DNA of 64,000 nucleotides from Ascidiaceihabitans sp. (GTDB taxonomy: Bacteria; Pseudomonadota; Alphaproteobacteria; Rhodobacterales; Rhodobacteraceae), in NCBI GenBank assembly GCA_028248455.1, contig JAOKHV010000005.1:16738-80737 (forward strand), written 5' to 3'. Below, piece by piece: positions 18,433 to 27,328 of the stretch (position 1 is its first letter; the number at the start of each line of letters is the position of its first letter). Made by a program: the position numbers and the translations under genes. Below the pieces are notes generated by a model, which was not told where the DNA came from, made no database searches, and saw only the letters and a program-made list of their open reading frames with translations.

Positions 18433-19917
18433 ATGCCCAAAACACGCCCTCATGTCGTCGTCATCGGTGCTGGCATTGGCGGGCTATGCACGGCGCTGCG
18501 GCTGGCTCATGCGGGCGCACAGGTCACCGTTTTGGAACAACACAGTACAGTGGGTGGCAAAATGCGCACCCTCCCCAGCATCGCAGGACCAGTGGATGCA
18601 GGCCCAACCGTTCTAACGTTGAAACATGTGTTTGACCACTTATTTACAAGCGTTGGCGCACGGCTGGGCGATCATGTGACCCTAACCCGCGAGGATATAT
18701 TGGCGCGCCATTTTTGGGCTGATGGAACTACGCTAGATCTGATGGCAGACCCCGCGCAATCACGCGCTAATGTGGCGAATGCCTTTGGGTCGCACGCAGC
18801 CAAGCAACTGGACCGCTTTACCAACCGCACCGCAAAACTTTTTGCAGCATTTGATGTGCCAATGATGCAATCCCCAGCCCCATCTCTTGGTGCAGTGGCA
18901 GCAAAAGTCTTGCACAACCCGCAGCTGATCATGGCTATGGCCCCCCATCAATCACTGAAAACCGCGTTAAAATACGCCTTTGACGAGCCACGTTTGGGAC
19001 AGCTTTTTGCCCGCTATGCCACCTATGTGGGCGGCATTCCTGAAAAGTCCCCTGCCCTCTTATCGCTCATTGCGCATGCCGAAGCCCAAGGCGTCTGGCA
19101 CGTCACTGGCGGTATGCATAGCCTTGCCGTTGCGATTGCTGATCTGGCGACGTCATTCGGTGCTACATTCCACTATGATACAACAGTCACCCGTATCGAG
19201 ACCACAAACGGGCGCGTCGCAGCCGTGCATCATGGTACCAGCCGGACCATCGCCGATGCGGTCGTCTTTAATGGCGATCCCAACGCATTGCCGGCGCGAT
19301 TGCTTGGCCCAGATGTCGCCAAAAGCACACCTGCAAAAACACCGCGCAGCTTGTCGGCTTATGTGTACGCCTTTGCCAGCACCCCCAGAGGTCTGCCGCT
19401 GGCCGCCCACAACGTTTTGTTCGCAGACGAACCATTGTGCGAATATGCGCCCCTGCGCAAAGGCGAGATTCAAACAGATCCTACCTTATACATCTGCGCC
19501 CAAGATCGGTTCGGCGGCAACACCCCAGCAGGACCAGAACGCTTCGAAATTATCCTGAACGCACCACCAATACGCCACATCATCACACGTCACGCCACCG
19601 AAAGGAAAGCCTCATGTCTGACATTGATAGCAAACAAGCTGCACCACTTTGGCCTGACATTCACACCGATGCCCAAGCTGGACAGCCTAACCACACCCCA
19701 GAACTTCAACCAGATGTTTCCAGCCTCCCACGGGTCACTTTACGGGCGATCCCCACATGGAATGATGGCGGCGTTCAAACGGCCGACGGCACAGACCAGC
19801 ACTACGGGGCTTTACCTGACAGGGGGCGGGGCACATCCGGGAGCGGGGGTGCCGATGGCAGCACTCTCCGGCGCGCATGCGGCCGCGGCGATCATCAAGG
19901 ACCTTTCTTTGATTTAG
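18433..19917 (+). CDS. crtD: Hydroxyneurosporene (methoxyneurosporene) dehydrogenase
   Basis: 494 residues of the CrtI/CrtD family. N-terminal FAD motif VIGAGIGGLCTALRLAHAGAQ near 12-32, then GGKMRT, and the C-terminal LTGGGAHPGAGVPMAALSGA. It desaturates C-3,4 of the hydroxylated or methoxylated carotenoid. AAAGGAAG precedes the ATG. crtC starts two bases after its stop. Confidence 0.93.
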   Translation: MPKTRPHVVVIGAGIGGLCTALRLAHAGAQVTVLEQHSTVGGKMRTLPSIAGPVDAGPTVLTLKHVFDHLFTSVGARLGDHVTLTREDILARHFWADGTTLDLMADPAQSRANVANAFGSHAAKQLDRFTNRTAKLFAAFDVPMMQSPAPSLGAVAAKVLHNPQLIMAMAPHQSLKTALKYAFDEPRLGQLFARYATYVGGIPEKSPALLSLIAHAEAQGVWHVTGGMHSLAVAIADLATSFGATFHYDTTVTRIETTNGRVAAVHHGTSRTIADAVVFNGDPNALPARLLGPDVAKSTPAKTPRSLSAYVYAFASTPRGLPLAAHNVLFADEPLCEYAPLRKGEIQTDPTLYICAQDRFGGNTPAGPERFEIILNAPPIRHIITRHATERKASCLTLIANKLHHFGLTFTPMPKLDSLTTPQNFNQMFPASHGSLYGRSPHGMMAAFKRPTAQTSTTGLYLTGGGAHPGAGVPMAALSGAHAAAAIIKDLSLI

Positions 19918-19919
19918 AG

Positions 19920-20828
19920 GTGCCTGCTGGGGGTTACGCATGGTGGTACGTTGACGGGATAAGCGACGATGGGTTGCGGGCGGTTTCTGTGATCGGTTTT
20001 ATCGGGTCAGTGTTTTCACCGTGGTACGCATGGTCGGGGCGCAACGATCCGGCCAACAACTGCTGCATCAATGTAGCTACATACGGGGCAGGGGGACGGT
20101 TCACCATGACCGATCGCGGACGGACAGCATTACGGCAAACTCCCGACATCCTGACCGTAGGCCCATCATCGATACGGTGGACGGGCGACCAACTCGTGAT
20201 TGACATCGACGAAATATCGTCACCACCGCTAATCAGTCGGGTACGAGGGCAAATTACTGTAACCCCTATAGCGCTCACAAATGTAGAGCTACCACTGACC
20301 GCAGATGGGGCCCATATCTGGAGGCCTTTTGCACCTACAAGCCGAATCAATGTGAACCTTGAGGCCAAAGGCTGGCAATTTGACGGACACGGATATTTCG
20401 ACGCCAATTTCGGAACACGCCCGCTCGAAGACGACTTTAGTTATTGGACATGGGGGCGGTTCCCAACCTCTGCAGGATCAACCTGCTTTTACGATGCAAC
20501 ACGGCGGGACGGGACCAAATTAAACGCGGCTATGGCCTTTGGATCCGACGGAACGGCGCAGCATATCAAGGCTCCTACACCGGTACCATTCAAACGGTCA
20601 CTTTGGGCGCTACGACGCGAAACACCTGCAGATAAAGGGACAATAGCCCGACAAATCAAACCGATGCTGGATGCGCCATTTTACAATCGAAGTGTTGTGG
20701 AAACCACTGTCAACGGGGAAACCGTCCAAGGGGTGTTTGAGGCTGTTGATTTGAACCGCTATGCTTCGCCGCTGTTAAAACCAATGCTGGCGTGCCGCGT
20801 GCCACGGCGCGCCCGCTGGACCTTTTAA
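19920..20828 (+). CDS. crtC: Hydroxyneurosporene synthase (carotenoid 1,2-hydratase)
   Basis: About 302 residues. GGYAWWYVDGISDDG, IGFIGSVFSPWYAWSG, NNCCINVATYG and FTMTDRGRTALR are the conserved core of CrtC, which adds water to the C-1,2 double bond of neurosporene or lycopene. The start is uncertain: there is no ATG between codon 100 upstream (deep inside crtD) and the conserved core. The GTG at 19920, directly after the crtD stop and preceded by TTAGAG, is the best coupled start. The frame stays open back through crtD, and similarity may begin a few residues earlier. Its last four bases overlap the opposing tspO gene. Confidence 0.92.
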   Translation: MPAGGYAWWYVDGISDDGLRAVSVIGFIGSVFSPWYAWSGRNDPANNCCINVATYGAGGRFTMTDRGRTALRQTPDILTVGPSSIRWTGDQLVIDIDEISSPPLISRVRGQITVTPIALTNVELPLTADGAHIWRPFAPTSRINVNLEAKGWQFDGHGYFDANFGTRPLEDDFSYWTWGRFPTSAGSTCFYDATRRDGTKLNAAMAFGSDGTAQHIKAPTPVPFKRSLWALRRETPADKGTIARQIKPMLDAPFYNRSVVETTVNGETVQGVFEAVDLNRYASPLLKPMLACRVPRRARWTF

Positions 20829-21301
20829 TCAGACATGTCACGCGAAGCTTGATCGGGATTTAATCGTGCAACCGATGCGTTCAACGCCGCAGCAACAGTG
20901 ACCCATGCCATAAACGGCAAAAACCCAATGCCTGCCCAAAAATCAAGTTGGAACATCGTAATAGTACAGCCCAAAACGGCGAGCCATAGTGGACCCATCA
21001 CCAACAGCGCGCCTCTCAATCGGCGCAATCCAAAAAAAACAGGTGTCCACAATGTAGAAAACGCAGCCTGCATCGCCCAGAATGCCATAGCATAACTGCT
21101 GCCCTCCATGCCCGCAACACGCGCACCCGCAAAAGAAATGCAAATGTAGATCGTGGTCCATGCAACGGGAAATGCCCAGTTGGGCGGGGTCCAGCGCGGC
21201 TTGGCCAATGCTTGATACCATGGGCCAGGTGAAAACATGGCCCCCGTGGCCCCTGCCCCAATACAAGCCGCAAAAAAGATCGCAAATAATGTAATATCCA
21301 T
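20825..21301 (-). CDS. tspO: TspO/MBR-family tryptophan-rich sensory protein
   Basis: 158 residues, five membrane helices. PRWTPPNWAFPVAWTTIY (loop 1-helix 2) and FSTLWTPVFFGLRR are TspO hallmarks. In R. sphaeroides the outer-membrane TspO dampens photosynthesis gene expression in response to oxygen and binds porphyrins. It is the last gene of crtI-crtB-tspO, as in Rhodobacter, 23 bases after crtB. Its stop codon region overlaps the end of crtC by four bases. Confidence 0.95.
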   Translation of the reverse strand: MDITLFAIFFAACIGAGATGAMFSPGPWYQALAKPRWTPPNWAFPVAWTTIYICISFAGARVAGMEGSSYAMAFWAMQAAFSTLWTPVFFGLRRLRGALLVMGPLWLAVLGCTITMFQLDFWAGIGFLPFMAWVTVAAALNASVARLNPDQASRDMSD

Positions 21302-21324
21302 GGAACGAGTTATAGGAGCAAAGC

Positions 21325-22344
21325 CTACTCTGCCGCCACCCCCGATTGATCACGCGCCTTAAGGGTCGCCATAATATCAACAAAAGCCGCTGCACGGCTT
21401 GACGGTAATTCAGGCGAAACATAGGACGCAGCGTCCACAAGGAACTTCACCTCGTCCAAGGGGCGGGCATAAATCACAGGCGATTTTGGCAAGATCACCG
21501 TGCCGACAGTGCGAACAGCAGCCAATCCGATCCGGGCAATCTTAGTCGCTTTTGTCGTGCGGGCGCGCATGCTGACACTGTCATAAGCGTTGCGGCGCAC
21601 AGCGGCAGATATACCGTCATAAATATAGCGGGCTGCAAAAATTCCAGTTCGGGCTTGCAATGGCAAGGCACCGATGCCCGCTTCTGAGCGAATATACAGC
21701 CTGTGCGCCTCTGCCAGCAAATGACGGACTATGCGGCGAATATCTGGACTGGCCTGCGGATTGGCAAAGAAATCTTCAACACTGATACCCGCATCATCCA
21801 GCCAATCCGTTGGCAGGTAAATCCGGCTTGCACGGGCGTCCTCCCCCACATCGCGGGCGATATTAGTTAGCTGCATAGCGACACCCAAATCACAGGCACG
21901 GGCCAAAGCATCGCGATTACGTACACGCATCAACACGCACATCATGGCACCCACGGCGGATGCAACACGGGCCGAATAGTCGCGCACCTCAGACAGAGTG
22001 GCATAACGGCGCTCCATTGCATCCCAAGCCAGTCCTTCAAGCAAGGCTTCAGGCAGTGCGCGCGGCATATCAAATTCAGCCACAATTGCAGCAAAGGCGC
22101 GGTCTTCTGGCGCATCGCAAGGCATGCCAGAATAAGCCAGATCCAGGCGGTTGCGCAGATCTAGAACCGCCCGTGCCTTGTTGTTGCCCTCGTCCACCTC
22201 ATCATCGGCCAAGCGACAAAACGCATAAAGCGCCAGCGCAGGGTCGCGCACAGACGCTGGCAACAGTTTAGATGCAGCATGAAACGACAAAGACCCTGTT
22301 CGGATCACATCACGACAATGGGCCAAATCTTTTGGGTCGATCAT
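21325..22344 (-). CDS. crtB: 15-cis-phytoene synthase
   Basis: 339 residues, squalene/phytoene-synthase fold. Two Mg-binding Asp motifs: ADDEVDE (46-52) and NIARDVGEDAR. It joins two GGPP molecules to phytoene. Its ATG overlaps the crtI TGA (ATGA). The C-terminal 40 residues are charged/Ala-rich as in Rhodobacter. Confidence 0.97.
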   Translation of the reverse strand: MIDPKDLAHCRDVIRTGSLSFHAASKLLPASVRDPALALYAFCRLADDEVDEGNNKARAVLDLRNRLDLAYSGMPCDAPEDRAFAAIVAEFDMPRALPEALLEGLAWDAMERRYATLSEVRDYSARVASAVGAMMCVLMRVRNRDALARACDLGVAMQLTNIARDVGEDARASRIYLPTDWLDDAGISVEDFFANPQASPDIRRIVRHLLAEAHRLYIRSEAGIGALPLQARTGIFAARYIYDGISAAVRRNAYDSVSMRARTTKATKIARIGLAAVRTVGTVILPKSPVIYARPLDEVKFLVDAASYVSPELPSSRAAAFVDIMATLKARDQSGVAAE

Positions 22345-23879
22345 TCGGCGGCTATCCTTTTCTTCTGAACCTCGAGCGCATCGGGAATCAGCTGAGAAAC
22401 CACATCGGCACTGCCCACAACACCTGGCACACCAGCGCCGGGATGGGTGCCAGCGCCCACCAAAAACAGGCCCTTTGCCTCTTCTGAAATATTATGAGGG
22501 CGGAACCATGCACTTTGTAAAATACGCGGCTCTATCGAAAACCCTGATCCGTTAGGGGATAAATACCTCTCAGCAAATGTCAGCGGTGTGAACACAGTTT
22601 CTGTCACGATTTTGTCGCGAAATCCTGGCATGATCTTATCGACATAGGCGGCCACCTTCTCGCGATAGATCGGTTCCTCAGCCTTCCAATCCACGGCATT
22701 GTCCCAACCGATATGCGGCACGGGCGACAAGACATAAAACGTATCATCCCCCGCAGGCGCAACACTGGGATCTGTTTTTGAAGGGCGGTGAATATAAAGG
22801 CTCATGTCATCGGGCAATTTGCCCCTCATGAAGATGTCTTTAAGCAAACCATTATAGCGCGGGCCCATCGCAATCGTATGGTGACCAACATCAGGCCATA
22901 TATTCTTGGTGCCTTTGGTGCCGAAATACCAAACGTATAGCCCCATCGACCAACGGCTTTTCTTAAACCGCTTTGGCGTCCAACGCCGTTTGGACAGATT
23001 GCGCAACAGATGGGTGTATGTGTGACCCGCATCAGCATTGCTGACAATCACAGGGGCATGCAGTTTTTCTCCTCCCGTCAGGGTCACGCCCGTTGCGGCC
23101 CCCTCCACAACATTGATCTCGTCAACTTCTGCGCCCTGCCTGATGGTGCCACCTTGGGCGCGTACAACATCCGCCATGGCATCTGCAATCGCCTGCACAC
23201 CACCCATGGCGTAATGCACGCCAAATTCCTTTTCAAGATACCCCACCAGCGCGTACATTGATGTGACATGCATCGGGTCACCGCCAATAAACAACGGATG
23301 AAACGATAGCGCTTGGCGTAACTTTTCGTCCTTTACACAGGACTTTGCATATCCGTAAATTGACCTGTCCGCGCGAAGTATTGCAAACTGAGGCAGCACT
23401 TTCACAGTTTCCCAAATCTTATGCATCGGCAGGGTCATCAGCCCTTCAAAGCCAACCCTATAACGAGCCTTGCTGCCCCGTAGAAATTTCTCGTAACCCT
23501 TCACATCAGCGGGGTTGACCTTGGCAACCTCGGCCTTCATCGCATCGGTGTCACCCGTAGCCCGAAACGTTGTGCCATCTTGCCAGCGGATATCGTAAAA
23601 CGGGTCAACGCGACGCAGATCAACATCCTTGTGAAAATCGCGGCCACACGCGGCCCACAGGTCTTCGTACAACTGCGGCACTGTGACAATCGTGGGCCCC
23701 AGATCAAAGCGGTGACCATCTTGGGTGATCGATGACCCGCGGCCCCCCGTCCTGTCCAAACGGTCCAGCACCGTAACGCGGTAGCCTTTGGCACCCAATC
23801 GCATGGCAGCCGCAAGACCACCAAGGCCAGCGCCAATCACAAGCGCCGTCGTATCATCAAGAGAAATAGAATCTTTCAT
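22341..23879 (-). CDS. crtI: Phytoene desaturase (neurosporene-forming type)
   Basis: 512 residues. N-terminal FAD motif VIGAGLGGLAAAMRLGAKG, GGRGSS, and C-terminal LVGAGTHPGAGVPGVVGSADVVS. It performs stepwise desaturation of phytoene; in the spheroidene pathway the product is mainly neurosporene, which the present crtC, crtD and crtF genes use. First gene of crtI-crtB-tspO, facing crtA across a spacer with PpsR operators. Confidence 0.97.
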   Translation of the reverse strand: MKDSISLDDTTALVIGAGLGGLAAAMRLGAKGYRVTVLDRLDRTGGRGSSITQDGHRFDLGPTIVTVPQLYEDLWAACGRDFHKDVDLRRVDPFYDIRWQDGTTFRATGDTDAMKAEVAKVNPADVKGYEKFLRGSKARYRVGFEGLMTLPMHKIWETVKVLPQFAILRADRSIYGYAKSCVKDEKLRQALSFHPLFIGGDPMHVTSMYALVGYLEKEFGVHYAMGGVQAIADAMADVVRAQGGTIRQGAEVDEINVVEGAATGVTLTGGEKLHAPVIVSNADAGHTYTHLLRNLSKRRWTPKRFKKSRWSMGLYVWYFGTKGTKNIWPDVGHHTIAMGPRYNGLLKDIFMRGKLPDDMSLYIHRPSKTDPSVAPAGDDTFYVLSPVPHIGWDNAVDWKAEEPIYREKVAAYVDKIMPGFRDKIVTETVFTPLTFAERYLSPNGSGFSIEPRILQSAWFRPHNISEEAKGLFLVGAGTHPGAGVPGVVGSADVVSQLIPDALEVQKKRIAAE

Positions 23880-23898
23880 CGTATCCCAACGTTAGATG

Positions 23899-23916
23899 TG
23901 TCTAGTTTAGTTTACA
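23899..23916. promoter_or_regulatory. PpsR/CrtJ operator in crtI-crtA spacer, left site
   Basis: TGTCTAGTTTAGTTTACA, exact TGT-N12-ACA, 20 bases upstream of the crtI start. A third, imperfect site with 11 instead of 12 spacer bases lies at 23924-23940. Confidence 0.85.
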
Positions 23917-23954
23917 ACTTTATTGTCTATCGCCTTCACAAAGCTCAAAAGTTA

Positions 23955-23972
23955 TGTCAAATTTATCTGACA
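23955..23972. promoter_or_regulatory. PpsR/CrtJ operator in crtI-crtA spacer, right site
   Basis: TGTCAAATTTATCTGACA, exact TGT-N12-ACA, 20 bases before the crtA ATG; 56 bases centre-to-centre from the left site, so the two could be looped or serve separate promoters. Confidence 0.85.
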
Positions 23973-23991
23973 TATACGGAGTCGACCAACT

Positions 23992-24687
23992 ATGACGCAA
24001 GTTGTTAGCATAAGTTTTTACCGCTTTTCATCGCGCCGGGCGCGGCTCTGGGCGTTGATGATGATGGTTGGCGCACGGCTGGCCATAAGGCGGGTTCCTG
24101 ATATTGGATTTTGGAAAATTTGCGGATCAGGCGGCGGCGTTGGGTTTACGCCAAGGATCAACATCGATGTCTTCGCCATTCTGGCGACATGGCCAGATGA
24201 GGCAACAGCACACAAGCGCACCCTAAACACAGCCATCTTTAATCGCTATTCGGCACGGGCTTGTGAGACATGGACCGTCTATCTGCGCACCGATTCAGTG
24301 CGCGGCGAATGGGCAGGAAAATCACCCTTTGTTATCTCTAATACCGGGAAATCAGGCCCAATCGGAGTGCTGACACGGGCAACAATAAAACCCTCAATCC
24401 TGCGCCGGTTCTGGGCTCGTGTGCCTGATATATCCGAACGAATCGGCGGTGACCCCAACGTGTTGTTCAAAATTGGCATCGGGGAATCGCCGTTGTTTCA
24501 ACAAATTACGTTCTCGCTCTGGCCCGACGCAGCAGCTGTTGCCAATTTCGCGCGCACAGGACACCACGCAGAAGCAATCAAATCAGTACGGGCAGAAAAG
24601 TGGTTTCGCGAAGAATTATACGCACGCTTCACCCTTCTTTCAGACCACGGATCATGGGCAGACGCCCCCTACTTGCAGCAAAGATAA
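23992..24687 (+). CDS. crtA: Spheroidene monooxygenase
   Basis: 231 residues of the CrtA family, starting MTQVVSISFYRFSSRRARLWALMMM and containing FWKICGSGGGVGFTPRINIDVFAILATW and the later GIGESPLFQQITFSLWPD. It introduces the 2-keto group giving spheroidenone under oxic conditions, the usual red carotenoid of aerobic phototrophic roseobacters. First gene of crtA-bchI-bchD-bchO; bchI follows after 4 bases. Confidence 0.95.
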   Translation: MTQVVSISFYRFSSRRARLWALMMMVGARLAIRRVPDIGFWKICGSGGGVGFTPRINIDVFAILATWPDEATAHKRTLNTAIFNRYSARACETWTVYLRTDSVRGEWAGKSPFVISNTGKSGPIGVLTRATIKPSILRRFWARVPDISERIGGDPNVLFKIGIGESPLFQQITFSLWPDAAAVANFARTGHHAEAIKSVRAEKWFREELYARFTLLSDHGSWADAPYLQQR

Positions 24688-24691
24688 CGCC

Positions 24692-25696
24692 ATGAAACAG
24701 CCATTTCCATTCTCCGCCATCGTCGGGCAAACCGATATGAAACGCGCAATGACACTTACTGCGATCGACCCATCTATCGGCGGTGTGCTGGTGTTCGGAG
24801 ATCGAGGGACGGGAAAATCTACCGCCGTGCGTGCTCTTGCCGCACTTTTGCCGCCCATCAGGGCCGTCAAATCCTGTCCGGTCAACAGCGCACATCCGGA
24901 TGATTGCCCCGATTGGGCAAACATCACGGACACCACTTTGGTCGATAGCCCAACACCTATGATCGACCTACCCCTTGGGGCATCGGAGGACCGCGTCACA
25001 GGCGCACTTGATATAGAAAAAGCACTGACAAACGGCGAAAAATCATTCCAACCCGGGCTGCTAGCTGCCGCCAATCGAGGCTACCTTTACATCGATGAAG
25101 CAAACCTGCTCGAAGACCATATTGTCGACCTTCTGCTCGACGTGGCACAGTCCGGCGAAAACGTTGTCGAACGCGAGGGATTGTCCATTCGGCACGCCGC
25201 GCGCTTTGTGCTTGTTGGGTCTGGCAATCCCGAAGAAGGCGAACTGCGCCCACAGCTTCTCGACCGCTTTGGACTGTCAGTTGATGTGGCTTCGCCCACT
25301 GACATCGAAGAACGGATAGAGGTCATCAAACGGCGTGATGCCTATGACAATGACTATGCCGCTTTCATGCTGCGCTGGCAGACCGAAGATGCGACGCTGC
25401 GCGATCAAATTCTGACCGCCAGACAAGTACTGAAAAAGCTGATAACGCCTGACAGTACCCTGCGCGACGTGGCCGAACTTTGCCTCAAACTAGGATCTGA
25501 CGGGTTGCGCGGGGAACTGACCTTGCTCAAAGCTGCACGCGCCTATGCCGCCATGCGCAACGACACCGCCCTCACCCGCAGCCATATTCGCGCCACCGCT
25601 CCGTTGGTGCTGTCGCACCGCCTGCGCCGCGATCCGTTGGACGACGCCGGATCAAGCGCGCGGGTCGCCCGTACGGTGGCAGAGGTTTTGGCCTAA
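24692..25696 (+). CDS. bchI: Magnesium chelatase ATPase subunit I
   Basis: 334 residues, AAA+. Walker A GDRGTGKST at 36-44, the Cys-containing SCPVNSAHPDDCPDW insert, Walker B LYIDEANLLEDHIVD, and sensor LVGSGNPEEGELRPQLLDRFG. It drives Mg insertion into protoporphyrin IX with BchD and BchH (not in window). The ATG at 24692 is used; the frame is open upstream inside crtA but homologues begin here. Its TAA is followed immediately by the bchD ATG. Confidence 0.97.
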   Translation: MKQPFPFSAIVGQTDMKRAMTLTAIDPSIGGVLVFGDRGTGKSTAVRALAALLPPIRAVKSCPVNSAHPDDCPDWANITDTTLVDSPTPMIDLPLGASEDRVTGALDIEKALTNGEKSFQPGLLAAANRGYLYIDEANLLEDHIVDLLLDVAQSGENVVEREGLSIRHAARFVLVGSGNPEEGELRPQLLDRFGLSVDVASPTDIEERIEVIKRRDAYDNDYAAFMLRWQTEDATLRDQILTARQVLKKLITPDSTLRDVAELCLKLGSDGLRGELTLLKAARAYAAMRNDTALTRSHIRATAPLVLSHRLRRDPLDDAGSSARVARTVAEVLA

Positions 25697-27328
25697 ATGA
25701 CGCCATGGGATCGCAGCCAACTTGCGCTGGCTTTGCTGGCTCATGCGCCTGACGGACTGGGTGGGATTGTTGTTCGTGGACGGGCTGGTCCTGCCCGCGA
25801 CGCCTTTGTCGCTACCGCTCAAAGCCTGATCGTGGACATGGGAAAAATCCACCCTGCAATGACCAACGATGCGCTGGACGGGTCCATCGATTTGACAGCC
25901 ACATTGGACGCTGGCCGGATCGTGGAACACGCAGGTTTATTGGGCCGCAACTCCCATTTTATGCTAGCCATGGCAGAACGCACACCACCTTATTTGGCAG
26001 CCCGCCTGAGCATGGCACTCGACGCTAACACGCTGCGCGGATTGATCGCATTGGACGAAGGAATCGACGACGATGCTGTGCCTGTGACACTTTCCGACCG
26101 CATGGCCTTTTCCGTCACTCTTGATGATATCGCCGTGGCGGACATCACCGCCCCTATGTCGTTTCAATCAAACAAATCACCGATCAAACCGCCAACTGAT
26201 TTGCCTGCCCAGCTTATCATTCTGGCGGACAGATTAGGCATAACATCGCTGCGGGCCCCTGTGTTTGCTCTGCGCACCGCAATCGCACATGCGACCCTCA
26301 TGGGACGCGACGCAATCGCCGACGATGATATCACGGCCGCTGTCGCCTTGGTCTATGCCCACCGTACCACGCGGCTGCTGCAAGACGCGCCCAATCAACC
26401 TGCGACGAATGACGCCGCAGACCCGCCGACCCCATCGGACCCAAGCGAGAGCCCCGATATTCCCGACGACATGCTGCTTGACGCTGTCCTGTCTGCCTTA
26501 CCCAAGGGGCTGTTGGATCAGCTTTCCGCTGGAACCACCAAGGGTGGCAAAGGGGCTGGCACTGGGCGTAAAATTATTGGCAACAGGCGGGGTCGCCCCC
26601 TGCCCGCACGCGATGGGACTGCACGGTCAAATAGTCGGATCGACTTGATGGCAACCCTACGCGCGGCCCTTCCGTGGCAAACGATCAGGCGCAAAGCGAA
26701 ACCTGATCGCAAAGGCCCAATCATTTACCCCAGTGACCTCCGCGCAAAACGGTATCAAGACCTATCTGACAGTTTGCTGGTCTTTGCGGTTGATGCCTCA
26801 GGCTCCGCCGCTTTTGCACGATTGAACGAGGCGAAGGGGGCCATTGAAATACTACTTGGTGAGGCATACGCGCGGCGCGATCACGTGGCGTTAATCGCCT
26901 TTCGGGGCACAACCGCAGAGGTCCTTTTGCCGCCCACACGCTCCTTGGTGCAAACTAAACGCCGCTTGGCGTCCCTTCCCGGAGGTGGCGGTACCCCCTT
27001 GGCAGCCGGCATAAATGCAGCCATTGATCTGGCAGAACAGGCCCGCAAACGCGGAAAAACCCCAACTGTTGTCACCCTGACCGATGGGCGCAGCAATGTG
27101 GCGCTGGACGGGACCGCCAATCGCACCGCAGCCGCTGCTGATGCTGTCGCTGCAGCGCAAAGGTTGGCCGCATCAAAATTGGACGCAATCATGATCGACA
27201 CTGGCCAGCGCCCCGAACATGCCTTGCACCTTTTGGCTAAGACGATGGGCGCACATTACATTCCGCTTCCCCGCGCTGATGCCAAAAGTCTGTCAGATAT
27301 TGTCACCACCACATTGCAGGCCAAGTAA
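25697..27328 (+). CDS. bchD: Magnesium chelatase subunit D
   Basis: 543 residues. Degenerate AAA+ N-terminal half, a Pro/acid-rich linker around 230-260, and a C-terminal von Willebrand A/integrin-I domain with MIDAS D366-A-S-G-S370 (FAVDASGSAAF). It is the scaffold linking BchI to BchH. Zero spacing to both bchI and bchO (TAAATG). Confidence 0.96.
   Translation: MTPWDRSQLALALLAHAPDGLGGIVVRGRAGPARDAFVATAQSLIVDMGKIHPAMTNDALDGSIDLTATLDAGRIVEHAGLLGRNSHFMLAMAERTPPYLAARLSMALDANTLRGLIALDEGIDDDAVPVTLSDRMAFSVTLDDIAVADITAPMSFQSNKSPIKPPTDLPAQLIILADRLGITSLRAPVFALRTAIAHATLMGRDAIADDDITAAVALVYAHRTTRLLQDAPNQPATNDAADPPTPSDPSESPDIPDDMLLDAVLSALPKGLLDQLSAGTTKGGKGAGTGRKIIGNRRGRPLPARDGTARSNSRIDLMATLRAALPWQTIRRKAKPDRKGPIIYPSDLRAKRYQDLSDSLLVFAVDASGSAAFARLNEAKGAIEILLGEAYARRDHVALIAFRGTTAEVLLPPTRSLVQTKRRLASLPGGGGTPLAAGINAAIDLAEQARKRGKTPTVVTLTDGRSNVALDGTANRTAAAADAVAAAQRLAASKLDAIMIDTGQRPEHALHLLAKTMGAHYIPLPRADAKSLSDIVTTTLQAK

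Noticed and set aside
19614-19919. Longer crtC beginning at ATG 19614 inside crtD
   Set aside because: The extra 100 residues have no CrtC-like sequence and would overlap crtD by 300 bases.
23924-23940. Third PpsR operator between crtI and crtA
   Set aside because: Spacing is N11 instead of N12, so it is not listed as an operator; reported only as a possible degenerate site.
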